Notes under the pieces: model-generated
What the model was told of the DNA's origin: nothing
What the model saw: only the letters and a program-made list of their open reading frames with translations
Databases searched by the model: none
Translations under genes and position numbers: made by a program
Shown: positions 1 through 8,581 of the stretch, piece by piece
Numbering within the stretch: the stretch's first letter is position 1
Layout of the letters: every line of letters starts with the position of its first letter
DNA from: Bacteroidales bacterium
GTDB taxonomy: Bacteria > Bacteroidota > Bacteroidia > Bacteroidales > F082
Direction: 5' to 3'
Assembly (NCBI GenBank): GCA_017553625.1
Contig: JAFZKP010000016.1
Span: 1-64,000, forward strand
DNA length: 64,000 nucleotides

Positions 1-1
1 C

Positions 2-1972
2 GTTTACGTCCCTGCCGACACCTACGTCCGCTACCTCCGCATGAAAGGCGAAGACGTACTGTTTATTGGCGGTTCCGACGAACACGGAGTGCCTGTCACC
101 ATCAAAGCTGAGAAAGAAGGCGTCACACCTCAGGATATAGTCGACCGTTACCACGAGATGATTAAGAAATCGTTCGAGGATTTCGGCATGAGCTATGATA
201 TCTACTCGAGAACGACTTCGAAGATTCATCACGCAACAGCGGCTGAGTTCTTCGAGAAGCTTTACAAAGAAGGCAAGTTTATCGAGCGCGAGACTGAGCA
301 GTTTTTCGACCCTGAGCGTAACAAGTTCTTGAGCGACCGCTACATCATCGGAACATGCCCTAAATGCGGCAACGACCGCGCTTACGGCGACCAGTGCGAG
401 AAATGCGGCAGCACGCTCAGCCCAGAGGAGCTCATCGACCCGCATTCAGCAATCAGCGGCGCCAAGTTGGTGAAAAAGATGACGAAACACTGGTATCTGC
501 CTCTTGAACAGTACGAATCATGGCTCCGCCAGTGGATTCTTGAAGGACATAAAGAGTGGAAGACTAACGTCTATGGTCAGGTGAAGAGCTGGCTCGATGG
601 CGGACTACAGCCTCGTGCCGTTACCCGCGACCTCGACTGGGGCGTGCCAGTGCCTGTTAAAGGTGCTGAAGGCAAAGTTTTATATGTTTGGTTCGACGCT
701 CCTATCGGATATATCTCAAACACCAAGGAAATCTGCGAGAAACGCGGCGACAACTGGGAAAAATGGTGGAAGTCGGAAGATACCAAGATGGTGCATTTCA
801 TCGGAAAAGACAACATCGTGTTCCACTGCATCATCTTCCCATGCATGCTCAAGGCATACGGCGACGGCTTCATCGTGCCTGAAAACGTTCCTGCCAACGA
901 GTTCCTGAACCTCGAAAACGACAAGATTTCGACCTCGCGCAACTGGGCCGTTTGGTTGCATGAATATCTGCAGGAATTCCCAGGAAAACAAGACATCCTG
1001 CGCTATGTGCTGACAGCCAACGCCCCTGAGACAAAAGACAATAACTTCACTTGGAAGGATTATCAGGACAGAAACAACAACGAGTTGTTGGCCATCTTCG
1101 GAAACTTCGTCAACCGTATCTTGGTTTTGACTCACAAATATTACGAAGGTGCAGTTCCGGCATTGGAAAACCTTACCGACCGCGACAATGAAGTCATCGC
1201 TGAGATGAACCAATATCCTGAAAAGATAGGCAAACTCATCGAAAACTACAAGTTCCGTGAAGGCGTGAGCGAACTGATGAACCTCGCACGTTTGGGCAAC
1301 CGTTATCTCACCGAAAACGAGCCTTGGAAACAGTTCAAGACCGACCCTGAGCGCACCAAGACAGTGATGGCGCTTTCGTTGCAAATAGTAGCAAAACTTG
1401 CTATTTTGAGCGAGCCGTTCCTGCCATTCAGCGCAAAGAAACTCCAAAAGATGATTGGTCTTGAGGTGACCAGCTGGAATCAGGCAGATGCAACTATTTT
1501 GCTCAACTCAGGTCATGTTATCGGTCAGCCGGAGTTGCTGTTCGAAAAGATTGAAGACAGCGTGGTTGAAGCACAGATCAAGAAGCTGGAAGACACCAAG
1601 AAACAGAACGAGCTCAACGCTTGGAAACCTAACGACGTCAAGCCGAACGTGAGTTTCGACGACTTCATGAAGGTTGACATCCGCGTGGGTACCGTTTTGG
1701 AATGCACAAAGGTGCCGAAAGCCGACAAGCTGCTGCAGTTCCTCATCGACGACGGCATGGAAAAACGCACCATCGTGAGTGGAATTGCCAAGTATTACCC
1801 AGATCCGCAGGTGCTTGTTGGAAAACAAGTCTGCTTCATCGCCAACTTCGAGCCGCGTAAGCTCAAAGGCGTTGAAAGTCAGGGTATGATACTCTCGGCA
1901 GAGGACAAGGACGGCCGTTTGGTCGTAGTCACTCCAAGCCAGGTGGTAGCACCAGGCTGCAATGTGGGATAA
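2..1972 (+). CDS. metG: Methionyl-tRNA synthetase, 5'-truncated by window edge
   Basis: Class I aminoacyl-tRNA synthetase charging tRNA-Met, cytoplasmic. The frame is open from base 2 and reads [16 protein letters not shown] before the first ATG at base 41. That is internal MetRS sequence, so base 41 is not the start and the N-terminus lies outside the window. Visible landmarks in order: SDEHG in the catalytic Rossmann fold, a zinc knuckle with two CxxC pairs (CPKC and CEKC), the KMSKS loop in the form KISTS, the helical anticodon-binding domain, and a C-terminal OB-fold tRNA-binding (EMAPII/Trbp111-like) domain beginning near [11 protein letters not shown]. It converges on yraN with an 8-bp gap. 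Confidence 0.97.
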   Translation, partial: VYVPADTYVRYLRMKGEDVLFIGGSDEHGVPVTIKAEKEGVTPQDIVDRYHEMIKKSFEDFGMSYDIYSRTTSKIHHATAAEFFEKLYKEGKFIERETEQFFDPERNKFLSDRYIIGTCPKCGNDRAYGDQCEKCGSTLSPEELIDPHSAISGAKLVKKMTKHWYLPLEQYESWLRQWILEGHKEWKTNVYGQVKSWLDGGLQPRAVTRDLDWGVPVPVKGAEGKVLYVWFDAPIGYISNTKEICEKRGDNWEKWWKSEDTKMVHFIGKDNIVFHCIIFPCMLKAYGDGFIVPENVPANEFLNLENDKISTSRNWAVWLHEYLQEFPGKQDILRYVLTANAPETKDNNFTWKDYQDRNNNELLAIFGNFVNRILVLTHKYYEGAVPALENLTDRDNEVIAEMNQYPEKIGKLIENYKFREGVSELMNLARLGNRYLTENEPWKQFKTDPERTKTVMALSLQIVAKLAILSEPFLPFSAKKLQKMIGLEVTSWNQADATILLNSGHVIGQPELLFEKIEDSVVEAQIKKLEDTKKQNELNAWKPNDVKPNVSFDDFMKVDIRVGTVLECTKVPKADKLLQFLIDDGMEKRTIVSGIAKYYPDPQVLVGKQVCFIANFEPRKLKGVESQGMILSAEDKDGRLVVVTPSQVVAPGCNVG

Positions 1973-1980
1973 TCCGTTGA

Positions 1981-2355
1981 TTATCTGTGACTTAACATCG
2001 GGTAGAACGCATTTTCAATGTGATCTATCCGATGTTCGTTATTTTTATCAACCACAATAGCAACAATGTCGAAACGCACGTCAACATCAAGATTGTTGCG
2101 CTCAACATACGCCTCCGCAGCCCAAATCAAAAAACGTTGCTTAAGTTTGTCGACAGTCTCTTCAGGATCAACAAGAAACGTCACGCGGCGCGTTTTCACT
2201 TCCACAATCACAAGCTCTTTGCCATCCATCGCAATAATGTCAATCTCCTTGTGACCGCAGCTCCAATTCTGTTCCAAAATCTGATAACCCTTGGCTATCA
2301 AAAAGTCACGAGCGAGTTGCTCGCCTAATCTTCCTAAATCATTGTGTTCAGCCAT
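1981..2355 (-). CDS. yraN: YraN/UPF0102 family endonuclease-like protein
   Basis: Small (124 aa) UPF0102 protein with a predicted restriction-endonuclease-like fold. The start MAEHNDLGRLGEQLARDFL and the core EIDIIAMDGKELVIVEVKTR (an ExD...EVK nuclease-type signature) are diagnostic. The molecular role of the family is poorly defined; a nuclease role in DNA processing is inferred from the fold. It lies downstream of polA on the same strand, separated by a perfect 28-bp palindrome, and may be read from the polA transcript if that palindrome does not terminate it. The length is normal for the family. Confidence 0.93.
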   Translation of the reverse strand: MAEHNDLGRLGEQLARDFLIAKGYQILEQNWSCGHKEIDIIAMDGKELVIVEVKTRRVTFLVDPEETVDKLKQRFLIWAAEAYVERNNLDVDVRFDIVAIVVDKNNEHRIDHIENAFYPMLSHR

Positions 2356-2381
2356 AAATTTTGATTTTTGAATAATTATTT

Positions 2382-2409
2382 GTAGAGACGTACGGCCGTA
2401 CGTCTCTAC
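2382..2409. repeat. Perfect 28-bp palindrome (family B dyad)
   Basis: Self-complementary from end to end: arm GTAGAGACGTACGG followed by its exact reverse complement. It sits between the polA and yraN coding regions. The outer arms GTAGAGACG/CGTCTCTAC match the hairpins in the efflux operon near 31-35 kb, so this is another member of the same family with a different core. It could act as a terminator or processing hairpin in the polA-yraN transcript. Confidence 0.9.
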
Positions 2410-2418
2410 GGTGTATTA

Positions 2419-5259
2419 TCAATGCGCTTCCAGCCAATTCTCTCCAGTGTTCAATTCCACAACCACCGGAATGTTCAGCGGCAGCGCGTTTACCATTTTA
2501 TCGTTTACTATTTCTTTTAATGTATCTAATTCATCTTTTACCGCATCAAAAACAAGTTCGTCGTGTACCTGAAGTATCATCTTAGATTGTAATTGCTTGT
2601 CGTTCATTGCTTTATAAATGTTCGACATGGCAATTTTAATCATGTCGGCTGAGCTTCCTTGAATCGGAGCATTCACTGCGTTGCGTTCGGCGAAGTTACG
2701 CACCACGCTGTTCGACGCGTTGATGTCGCGCAGATAACGGCGCCTTCCAAGCATTGTCTCCACATATCCATGCTGACGCGCGAACTCGATATTGTTTTTG
2801 ATATATTGTTGAATACCAACGTATTCCTTGAAATAATTTTCAATAATCGAAGCCGCTTCAGAGCGTGAAATTCCTAATCTTTCAGCTAATCCAAAGGCCG
2901 ACATTCCGTAGATGATACCAAAATTCACCGCTTTTGCGTGACGGCGCATGTCTTTTGTCACCTCCTGAATCGGCACTTTATAGACACGGGCTGCTGTTGC
3001 CGCATGGATGTCGAGTCCTTCACGGAAAGCCTCGCTCATCGCAGGGTCACCACTCAGATGTGTGATAATTCGAAGCTCTATTTGCGAATAATCGGCTGCC
3101 AAAAGGATATGATTCTTGTCTCGTGGCACAAAAGCTTTGCGAATCTCACGACCTTTGTCAGTTCTCACTGGAATATTTTGCAAATTTGGATTCGTCGAAC
3201 TCAAACGTCCCGTTGCTGTAACCGCCTGATTATAAGAAGTATGCACCAAACCGTCTTCTTTGCTTATCAAAGCCGGCAATGCATCAACGTAAGTCGATTT
3301 CAGCTTCGTAAGTCCACGATAATCAAGGATTTGCTGAATTATCGGGTGCACGTTGATAATCTTCTGAAGCACCTCTTCGCCTGTCGGATACTGACCTGTT
3401 TTTGTCTTCTTGGCAGGCGCCTTAATCTTCATTTTCTCAAACAAAACCTCACCAAGCTGCTTTGGAGAAGCGATGTTAAACTCAGTTCCAGCGGCTTCAA
3501 ATATCTTATTTTCAATGTCTTGAATTTCCAACGCCTGCTGTTCGCTAATCTGTTTAAGATTATCGCTGTCGATTTTCACGCCGTTAGCCTCCATCGTGGC
3601 AAGCACTGGAACCAACGGCATCTCAATCTCATTGAAAAGCTTTTCTAACTTGTTTTCAACAAGAATCGGCTTGAACTTCTCATAAAGTTGATAAGCGACA
3701 TCGGCATTTTCGGCAGAATTGTTAGTGATGTTGTAATTCAAATAAACATCGGCAAGATAATCCATCGTGTGCCTTTGCTCTGGCTCAATGAGATAGTGCG
3801 CAATCATGGTGTCAAAGAGCTTGTTTTTCAACGAGATACCATGGCGACGCAAGATAGAAATAACAGATTTCAGGTTGTGACTGATGATGGTTTTTTCAGG
3901 ATTTGAAAAAATAGGCAGAAAACGCTGAATTATCTCGTCATTTCGACTGGCGTTTTCCTCCCCGTCATTTCGAGCGGAGCGAAGTGGAGTCGAGAAATCC
4001 TTGTTTCCCGAAATCATTTGTTTGTTTTCATTCAAAGAGGATTTCTCGACAAGCTCGAAATGACAAGAGTACGCCTCATGAGACTTAGATGCAAACGAAA
4101 TCTCATTTTGTGTGATATCAATCGCAAAAACCTCAGCTTTTTCAAGCTTTTTCAGCAAATCATCAAGCTCTTTTTCTGTTGAAACTATTTTATAATCATG
4201 CTGCACCGAAGAAACAGAATCCTTTGAAGAGAATAAGGAATACTCCAAGTTTTCAGAACTTTCTGATAGTTCCGAAAACAAATCCAATTCTTTTGGCGCC
4301 GCTTCTTTTGCCACCACCTTTGTTTCCGGCTCCTTCTTATTTGTCGTATCGGTCTCATGAGCCGTATACGCCTTATAATCCGCAACAATTCTTTTCGCAA
4401 AAGTCCTGAACTCCAGTTCTTCAAATAGTGCAAGCAACTCGTTGATATTCGGTGCTTTAAGTTTCAACTCCTCGGCATCAAACTCAACGGGAACGTCAGT
4501 GTTAATGGTCGCAAGCATCTTCGACATCCTGCCTTGTTCCTCGAAATTGATGACGTTTTCCTTCATCTTGCCCTTCAACTCGTCAACGTGCTCAAACAAA
4601 CCCTCCATTGAGCCGTATTGTTGAATGAATTTCGCGGCAGTCTTCTCGCCAACACCTGGAATTCCAGGGATATTATCAGCATCATCACCCCAAAGTCCAA
4701 GAATATCAATAAGTTGCGTCGGAGTGTTGATGCCGTATTTCTCGCATACTTCCTTCGGTCCCATTATAGTGGCAGGGTCGTTGAACTTCGCAGGTTTGTA
4801 AATGAAAATATTGTCGCTCACCAGTTGCCCGAAATCCTTGTCGGGGGTCATCATATAGGTCAAAAACCCTGCTTTTTCGGCTTTTTTTGCCAAAGTCCCG
4901 ATGACATCGTCGGCTTCAAAGCCTTCGCAAGCATAAATCGGGATGTTGAAACCTTTGATAATCTTAATGATATAAGGAATCGACGCACGCAAATCAGGCG
5001 GCATCTCCTCGCGGTTTGCCTTGTAATCGCAGAAATTGTCGGTGCGCAGGGTGGGGGCGCCAAGGTCGAAAGCTATTCCCAGATGCGACGGCTTCTCATT
5101 TTTTATGACTTCATAAAGCGTGTTCAAAAATCCGATAATCGCGGAGGTGTTTAATCCTTTCGACGTCATCCTCGGGTTTTTGTTTAAAGCAAAAAAAGCC
5201 CTGTAAATCAACGCGTAAGCATCCAAAAAGAAAACTTTTTCCGTATCTTTGGTAATCAT
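2419..5259 (-). CDS. polA: DNA polymerase I (family A) with degenerate exonuclease domain and in-frame repeat insertion
   Basis: Repair and Okazaki-fragment polymerase, about 946 aa. The N-terminal 5'-nuclease domain runs from FFLDAYALIYRAFF to about residue 290. The middle 3'-5' exonuclease domain looks inactive: motif I reads DIT where DxE is expected and motif II reads NLKSV where NLKYD is typical. The polymerase domain is intact, with motif A DYSQIELR, motif B (RRHAKAVNFGIIYG) and motif C HDE. Residues about 399-432 are encoded by a palindromic family A repeat inserted in frame. I chose the ATG at 5259 because a -7 box on this strand lies just upstream (5280-5287). The longer reading frame to 5310 would begin upstream of that promoter. 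Confidence 0.95.
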   Translation of the reverse strand: MITKDTEKVFFLDAYALIYRAFFALNKNPRMTSKGLNTSAIIGFLNTLYEVIKNEKPSHLGIAFDLGAPTLRTDNFCDYKANREEMPPDLRASIPYIIKIIKGFNIPIYACEGFEADDVIGTLAKKAEKAGFLTYMMTPDKDFGQLVSDNIFIYKPAKFNDPATIMGPKEVCEKYGINTPTQLIDILGLWGDDADNIPGIPGVGEKTAAKFIQQYGSMEGLFEHVDELKGKMKENVINFEEQGRMSKMLATINTDVPVEFDAEELKLKAPNINELLALFEELEFRTFAKRIVADYKAYTAHETDTTNKKEPETKVVAKEAAPKELDLFSELSESSENLEYSLFSSKDSVSSVQHDYKIVSTEKELDDLLKKLEKAEVFAIDITQNEISFASKSHEAYSCHFELVEKSSLNENKQMISGNKDFSTPLRSARNDGEENASRNDEIIQRFLPIFSNPEKTIISHNLKSVISILRRHGISLKNKLFDTMIAHYLIEPEQRHTMDYLADVYLNYNITNNSAENADVAYQLYEKFKPILVENKLEKLFNEIEMPLVPVLATMEANGVKIDSDNLKQISEQQALEIQDIENKIFEAAGTEFNIASPKQLGEVLFEKMKIKAPAKKTKTGQYPTGEEVLQKIINVHPIIQQILDYRGLTKLKSTYVDALPALISKEDGLVHTSYNQAVTATGRLSSTNPNLQNIPVRTDKGREIRKAFVPRDKNHILLAADYSQIELRIITHLSGDPAMSEAFREGLDIHAATAARVYKVPIQEVTKDMRRHAKAVNFGIIYGMSAFGLAERLGISRSEAASIIENYFKEYVGIQQYIKNNIEFARQHGYVETMLGRRRYLRDINASNSVVRNFAERNAVNAPIQGSSADMIKIAMSNIYKAMNDKQLQSKMILQVHDELVFDAVKDELDTLKEIVNDKMVNALPLNIPVVVELNTGENWLEAH
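3964..4064. repeat. Family A palindromic repeat inside polA
   Basis: Inverted repeat with arms GTCATTTCGAGC...GAGAAATCC (3964-4000) and GGATTTCTCGAC...GAAATGAC (4039-4064). The arm ends are exact reverse complements and the left arm carries an extra GGAGCGAAGTGGA insert. It is read in frame through polA and encodes peptides such as FELVEKSS and PLRSARNDGE. A further partial GTCATTTCGA arm lies just before it at about 3945. It belongs to the same family as copies near 7.3, 34.0, 56.2-56.9 and 63.1 kb. Confidence 0.9.
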
Positions 5260-5279
5260 AATTTCAACATAATTTTCTG

Positions 5280-5287
5280 CAAAGATA
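5280..5287 (-). promoter_or_regulatory. Bacteroidetes -7 box for polA
   Basis: TATCTTTG on the minus strand, matching the Bacteroidetes -7 consensus TAnnTTTG, 20 bp upstream of the ATG at 5259. It decides the polA start. It forms a divergent promoter pair with the radA box at 5339. Confidence 0.7.
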
Positions 5288-5338
5288 GAAAATTTCGCAT
5301 GAAAATCCACCGCGAGCGCATATTTTATAAAAAATCTG

Positions 5339-5346
5339 TATCTTTG
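5339..5346 (+). promoter_or_regulatory. Bacteroidetes -7 box for radA
   Basis: TATCTTTG, an exact match to TAnnTTTG, 42 bp upstream of the radA ATG. No clear TTTG -33 element is visible, only an AT-rich stretch. Confidence 0.7.
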
Positions 5347-5388
5347 CCAAAGCTAAAAAACCTTTAATAAATCTTTAAAAATTTAAAT

Positions 5389-6756
5389 ATGTCGAAAATA
5401 AAAACGGTATTTTTTTGCAAGGAATGCGGCAATGAATCGCCGAAATGGATAGGCCATTGCCCTGGATGCGGAGCGTGGAACAGCTATGTCGAGGAGACTG
5501 TGGTGACAGGAAAAGACAGCAAAGCCGTTTCAAAAGATGTTGATATTCAAAGTTTTAAAAGCAAGCCAACGCCGATTCGTGAAGTCACGAGCGCACAAGA
5601 GGAACGTATTGATTTGGGTTACGGCGAACTTAATCGCGTCCTCGGTGGCGGTCTTGTCCCAGGCTCCTTGATACTTCTCGGCGGCGAACCAGGCATCGGA
5701 AAATCGACCCTGCTGCTCCAGATGGCGCTGCGAATCAATAAAAAAGTGCTTTACGTCTCTGGGGAAGAGAGCCAGCAGCAAATCAAGATGCGCGCCGATA
5801 GAATCGGAATTAACAATGATAACTGTCTTATACTCAATGAGACTGACACTCAAAACATTTTAAAAAATGTAAAAGACGTGCAGCCTGACATCGTGATTAT
5901 AGACTCTATTCAGACGCTGGAATCGCCATCGGTGGAGGCAACAGCAGGAAGTATCAGCCAGATTCGTGAGACGGCGGCGGAGATGAACAAAATCGCGAAG
6001 TCGTTCCACGTGCCAGTGTTTCTCATCGGACACATCACGAAGGACGGCACCATTGCGGGACCGAAGATTTTGGAGCATATTGTCGACACCGTGCTGCAGT
6101 TTGAGGGCGACCGCCATTACGGTTTCAGGATTCTGAGAACGGTGAAGAACCGATTCGGCTCCTCGTCGGAACTCGGCATCTTCGAGATGAACGCCGAAGG
6201 ATTGCGCGAAGTCAAAAATCCCAGTGAAATATTGCTTTCGCAACGTGAGACGTCAGTCAGTGGCATCGCCATAGCCGCCATGGTGGAGGGGTTGCGCCCG
6301 ATGCTCGTGGAGACGCAGGCTCTGGTGAGCTCGGCGGCATACGGCACGCCTCAGAGGTCGAGCACCGGCTTCGATATAAGACGTTTAAACATGCTTCTTG
6401 CCGTTCTCGAAAAACGTGCAGGCTTCCGTCTCGGTGTAAAAGACGTGTTCCTGAATATCGCGGGCGGTCTTCGTGTCGACGACCCTGCCATGGATCTCGC
6501 TGTCGTGGCGGCAGTGCTGTCGTCGAGTGAAGACGTCGCCATCGACGGCAGGTGCGCTTTCGCCGCTGAAGTCGGACTGTCTGGTGAAGTTAGAGCCGTC
6601 AATAGGGTGGAGGCGCGCATCGCAGAAGCCGACAAACTCGGTTTCGATAAGATTTTCATCTCGAAATACAGTGCCAAAGGTCTCGACACCAACAAATACA
6701 AGATAAAAGTAGTGCCGATTGCCACAATAGGGCAACTATTTAAAGAGTTATTTTAA
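5389..6756 (+). CDS. radA: DNA repair protein RadA/Sms
   Basis: RecA-related ATPase that promotes branch migration and processing of recombination intermediates in the cytoplasm. Domains in order: N-terminal C4 zinc finger (C10, C13, C24, C27), RecA-like ATPase with Walker A GEPGIGKST (about 99-107), the RadA-specific KNRFG motif (about 253-257), and a C-terminal Lon-protease-like domain. The 455-residue length is normal. It is divergent from polA with both promoters in the shared spacer. A hairpin array directly follows its stop codon. Confidence 0.97.
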   Translation: MSKIKTVFFCKECGNESPKWIGHCPGCGAWNSYVEETVVTGKDSKAVSKDVDIQSFKSKPTPIREVTSAQEERIDLGYGELNRVLGGGLVPGSLILLGGEPGIGKSTLLLQMALRINKKVLYVSGEESQQQIKMRADRIGINNDNCLILNETDTQNILKNVKDVQPDIVIIDSIQTLESPSVEATAGSISQIRETAAEMNKIAKSFHVPVFLIGHITKDGTIAGPKILEHIVDTVLQFEGDRHYGFRILRTVKNRFGSSSELGIFEMNAEGLREVKNPSEILLSQRETSVSGIAIAAMVEGLRPMLVETQALVSSAAYGTPQRSSTGFDIRRLNMLLAVLEKRAGFRLGVKDVFLNIAGGLRVDDPAMDLAVVAAVLSSSEDVAIDGRCAFAAEVGLSGEVRAVNRVEARIAEADKLGFDKIFISKYSAKGLDTNKYKIKVVPIATIGQLFKELF

Positions 6757-6908
6757 TGTGTCACTCACTTCGTTCGTGAAATGTGCTGCTTCGCAGAATA
6801 TGCCGCTTTGCGGAATGTGTGGGCTTCGCCCCTGTCCGGAGGACACACATTTTGCGCAGCAACACATTAGCCGCAGGCTACACATTGCGACCGAAGGGAG
6901 CACACATT
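6757..6908. repeat. Array of short hairpins separated by AATGTG / ACACATT (family C)
   Basis: The whole radA-ldcA spacer is a chain of small perfect stems with mostly three-base loops: CTGC-TTC-GCAG, CCGC-TTT-GCGG, GGGC-TTC-GCCC, TGTCC-GGA-GGACA, TTGC-GCA-GCAA, AGCC-GCA-GGCT. The linkers read AATGTG in the left half and ACACATT in the right half, so the array as a whole is also roughly palindromic. It sits between convergent genes, where it could terminate both transcripts. A related array is at 37451-37579. Confidence 0.85.
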
Positions 6909-6910
6909 AA

Positions 6911-7762
6911 TCAACCGAGCACTATTGCGAGGTTATTATCCACATGTCCTGCCGGATAATCCCCAATCACAGGGTATCCGTATTCTTTCACTTTATCGAA
7001 AATGATTTCTTTGGCGGTCATGCCGAATGGGATGGTGTTGTCGTGCATGTCGGTGAACGCCCCTACGAGCAATGCCTTCAGATGTGCCAGTTTTCCGGCG
7101 CGTTTCAACGCCATCATCATGCGGTCGATATGGTAAAGATATTCGTCCAAATCCTCGATAAACAAAATTTTGCCGTCCGTATCCGGAAACAGGTCGGAAC
7201 CCAGCATGGAATACAAAACGGAGAGGTTTCCACCAACGATAGGAACGTTATTCAATGCGGTTGTCATTCCGAGCGGAGCGAGGAACCCGCCAACCGTTTT
7301 GTGTTTGCCAACCAAAACGTCATATAATGATTCCAGCGCCTCCTTCGTATTCTTCTCGAAATTTATTGCCATCGTCCCGTGAATGCTTTGATAACCAAGC
7401 TGTTGCATCTTGGCATGCAGCACTGTCACGTCACTGTATCCGACAATCCATTTCGGGTGTTTTTTAAACTTCGTGAAGTCGAGTTTGTCGACGATTCTGA
7501 TTGTTCCGTAACCGCCGCGAACGCATAAAATCGCATCAATGTCATCTCTGTCGAGATAATCTTGCAGCACGCTTGCGCGGAAATCGTCATCACCAGCAAG
7601 TTGGTGATACTCAGCGAATAATCGGTCGTCATACACAGCGACAAATCCGTGATTCTCTATCCATGAGACGGCAGCAGAAATCTCCTCGCGGCTGATTTTG
7701 CGTGCTGGCGCGACGAAGGCAATTTTAGAGCCTTTTTTAAGATATTCAGGATGTTGCATCAA
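6911..7762 (-). CDS. ldcA: Muramoyltetrapeptide LD-carboxypeptidase (peptidase S66) with in-frame repeat insertion
   Basis: Cleaves the terminal D-Ala from tetrapeptides during peptidoglycan recycling. The S66 catalytic triad can be placed: Ser110 in GYSDVT, Glu203 in FIEDLDEYL, His273 in AGHVDNN. Residues about 157-168 (VGGFLAPLGMTT) are encoded by a family A repeat lying just before the conserved GGNLSVLYSMLG segment, so they are likely an insertion. The C-terminus stops a few residues after the catalytic His, earlier than in most family members, and the stop codon abuts the hairpin array; the end may have been trimmed when the array arrived. All catalytic residues remain, so I do not call it a pseudogene. 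Confidence 0.88.
   Translation of the reverse strand: MMQHPEYLKKGSKIAFVAPARKISREEISAAVSWIENHGFVAVYDDRLFAEYHQLAGDDDFRASVLQDYLDRDDIDAILCVRGGYGTIRIVDKLDFTKFKKHPKWIVGYSDVTVLHAKMQQLGYQSIHGTMAINFEKNTKEALESLYDVLVGKHKTVGGFLAPLGMTTALNNVPIVGGNLSVLYSMLGSDLFPDTDGKILFIEDLDEYLYHIDRMMMALKRAGKLAHLKALLVGAFTDMHDNTIPFGMTAKEIIFDKVKEYGYPVIGDYPAGHVDNNLAIVLG
7263..7288. repeat. Family A repeat inside ldcA
   Basis: GTCATTCCGAGCGGAGCGAG followed by GAACC: a short form of the family A dyad, read in frame in ldcA. The same core GTCATTCCGAGC recurs at 33997 and around 56.2-56.9 kb. Confidence 0.85.
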
Positions 7763-7766
7763 ATAG

Positions 7767-8285
7767 CTACTTTACAAGACGAATGGAATGCTTGTTGACA
7801 TTCATGCTGTGTGTTATAGTATAATCTTCTGATAAAGCTCCGCCACTGAACTGGAGGTGATATGAGTAGTTGTCGTTTTTTGCTGTGCTCGACCAATAGA
7901 AACCCATCACATCAGGAGAAGTTAAATGTCCTTCATAATCTAATTTACCTTCGGCTTTCAGGAAGATGGAATTGCCATTCGGACCTGAAATAATATAGCC
8001 GTTATCTTCCCAATCCCAAGTACACTCATCAATCAGCTCATAAAACTGTTCATCTGATGGCAGTTGGTCTCCAAACGTGCTTATTGCATCATTATAAGTA
8101 TAAAAATTACCCTCATTGTAGTTTTTCCACAATGTGCCGCTTGTCAGCCCGAGATCCACAAATTCTTCATCGTCATCGACGATTTCAACTACCACGCTTT
8201 TGTCGTCTTTATTGCAAGATGCAATGACTAAAATCAGCAGAGAAACAACCATCATGCCTTGTAACACTTTGTAAACAGTCTTCAT
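7767..8285 (-). CDS. Small lipoprotein with VDLGL/FISUMP-like domain
   Basis: Predicted lipoprotein of 172 aa. A hydrophobic signal ends in the lipobox VIASC, making Cys24 the lipidated residue. The mature part begins EEFVDLGLTSGTLW and ends in GFYWSST...HSIRLVK, the layout of the short VDLGLPSG-type domains (related to FISUMP/DUF1566) abundant in Bacteroidales surface proteins, here in a compact form. Function is unknown; envelope location is inferred from the signal. It is 4 bp upstream of ldcA on the same strand and may be co-transcribed with it. Confidence 0.75.
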   Translation of the reverse strand: MKTVYKVLQGMMVVSLLILVIASCNKDDKSVVVEIVDDDEEFVDLGLTSGTLWKNYNEGNFYTYNDAISTFGDQLPSDEQFYELIDECTWDWEDNGYIISGPNGNSIFLKAEGKLDYEGHLTSPDVMGFYWSSTAKNDNYSYHLQFSGGALSEDYTITHSMNVNKHSIRLVK

Positions 8286-8467
8286 CTTTTCATTTTACGT
8301 CCTCTCCTTACGGACAATTTGTTTATAATTTGATTAAGTTGTTGTTTTTGCAAATGTTATCAATAACCATTGCAAAAATACACGATTTTTCAAAGAATTT
8401 CAAAAATTTTTGAAAAAAACATAATTTCATGGCTACGCTCTCACGTCGCTTCGCGGTGCGGTGGCCT

Positions 8468-8500
8468 GCGAAATTCGGCGGTTCGAGCTTCGAATTTCGC
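8468..8500. repeat. Inverted repeat GCGAAATTCG ... CGAATTTCGC
   Basis: Ten-base perfect arms around a 13-base loop. It is preceded by GC-rich short dyads (TCGCTTCGCGG) that recall the hairpin-array units. It is located about 100 bp upstream of the guaB promoter. Confidence 0.7.
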
Positions 8501-8512
8501 TTGATCTTTTGG

Positions 8513-8539
8513 CTACTTTTCCATCAAGGGAAAAGTAAC
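8513..8539. repeat. Inverted repeat ACTTTTCC ... GGAAAAGT
   Basis: Stem CTACTTTTCC / GGAAAAGTAA with a six-base loop, about 35 bp upstream of the guaB -7 box. An alternative pairing TTGAT/ATCAA overlaps it. It may be a mobile repeat remnant or an operator-like dyad; nothing shows regulation directly. Confidence 0.65.
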
Positions 8540-8573
8540 ATAAAAAAATACCTTATATAAAAGAAATTTTTCG

Positions 8574-8581
8574 TATCTTTG
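8574..8581 (+). promoter_or_regulatory. Bacteroidetes -7 box for guaB
   Basis: TATCTTTG, a perfect TAnnTTTG match, 36 bp upstream of the guaB ATG. Confidence 0.7.

Noticed and set aside
900-960. Mutant KMSKS loop (KISTS) in MetRS as evidence of inactivity
   Set aside because: As I recall, variation at these positions is common in Bacteroidota MetRS, and the rest of the enzyme is well conserved.
716-1447. Long antisense frame within metG
   Set aside because: It lies opposite a well-conserved synthetase and has no recognisable domain or promoter.
5260-5310. Longer polA start adding 17 residues
   Set aside because: It would begin upstream of the polA -7 box at 5280-5287, and the extra residues have no family likeness.
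6911-7762. ldcA as a pseudogene
   Set aside because: Despite the repeat insertion and short C-terminus, the frame is open and Ser, Glu and His of the catalytic triad are all present.
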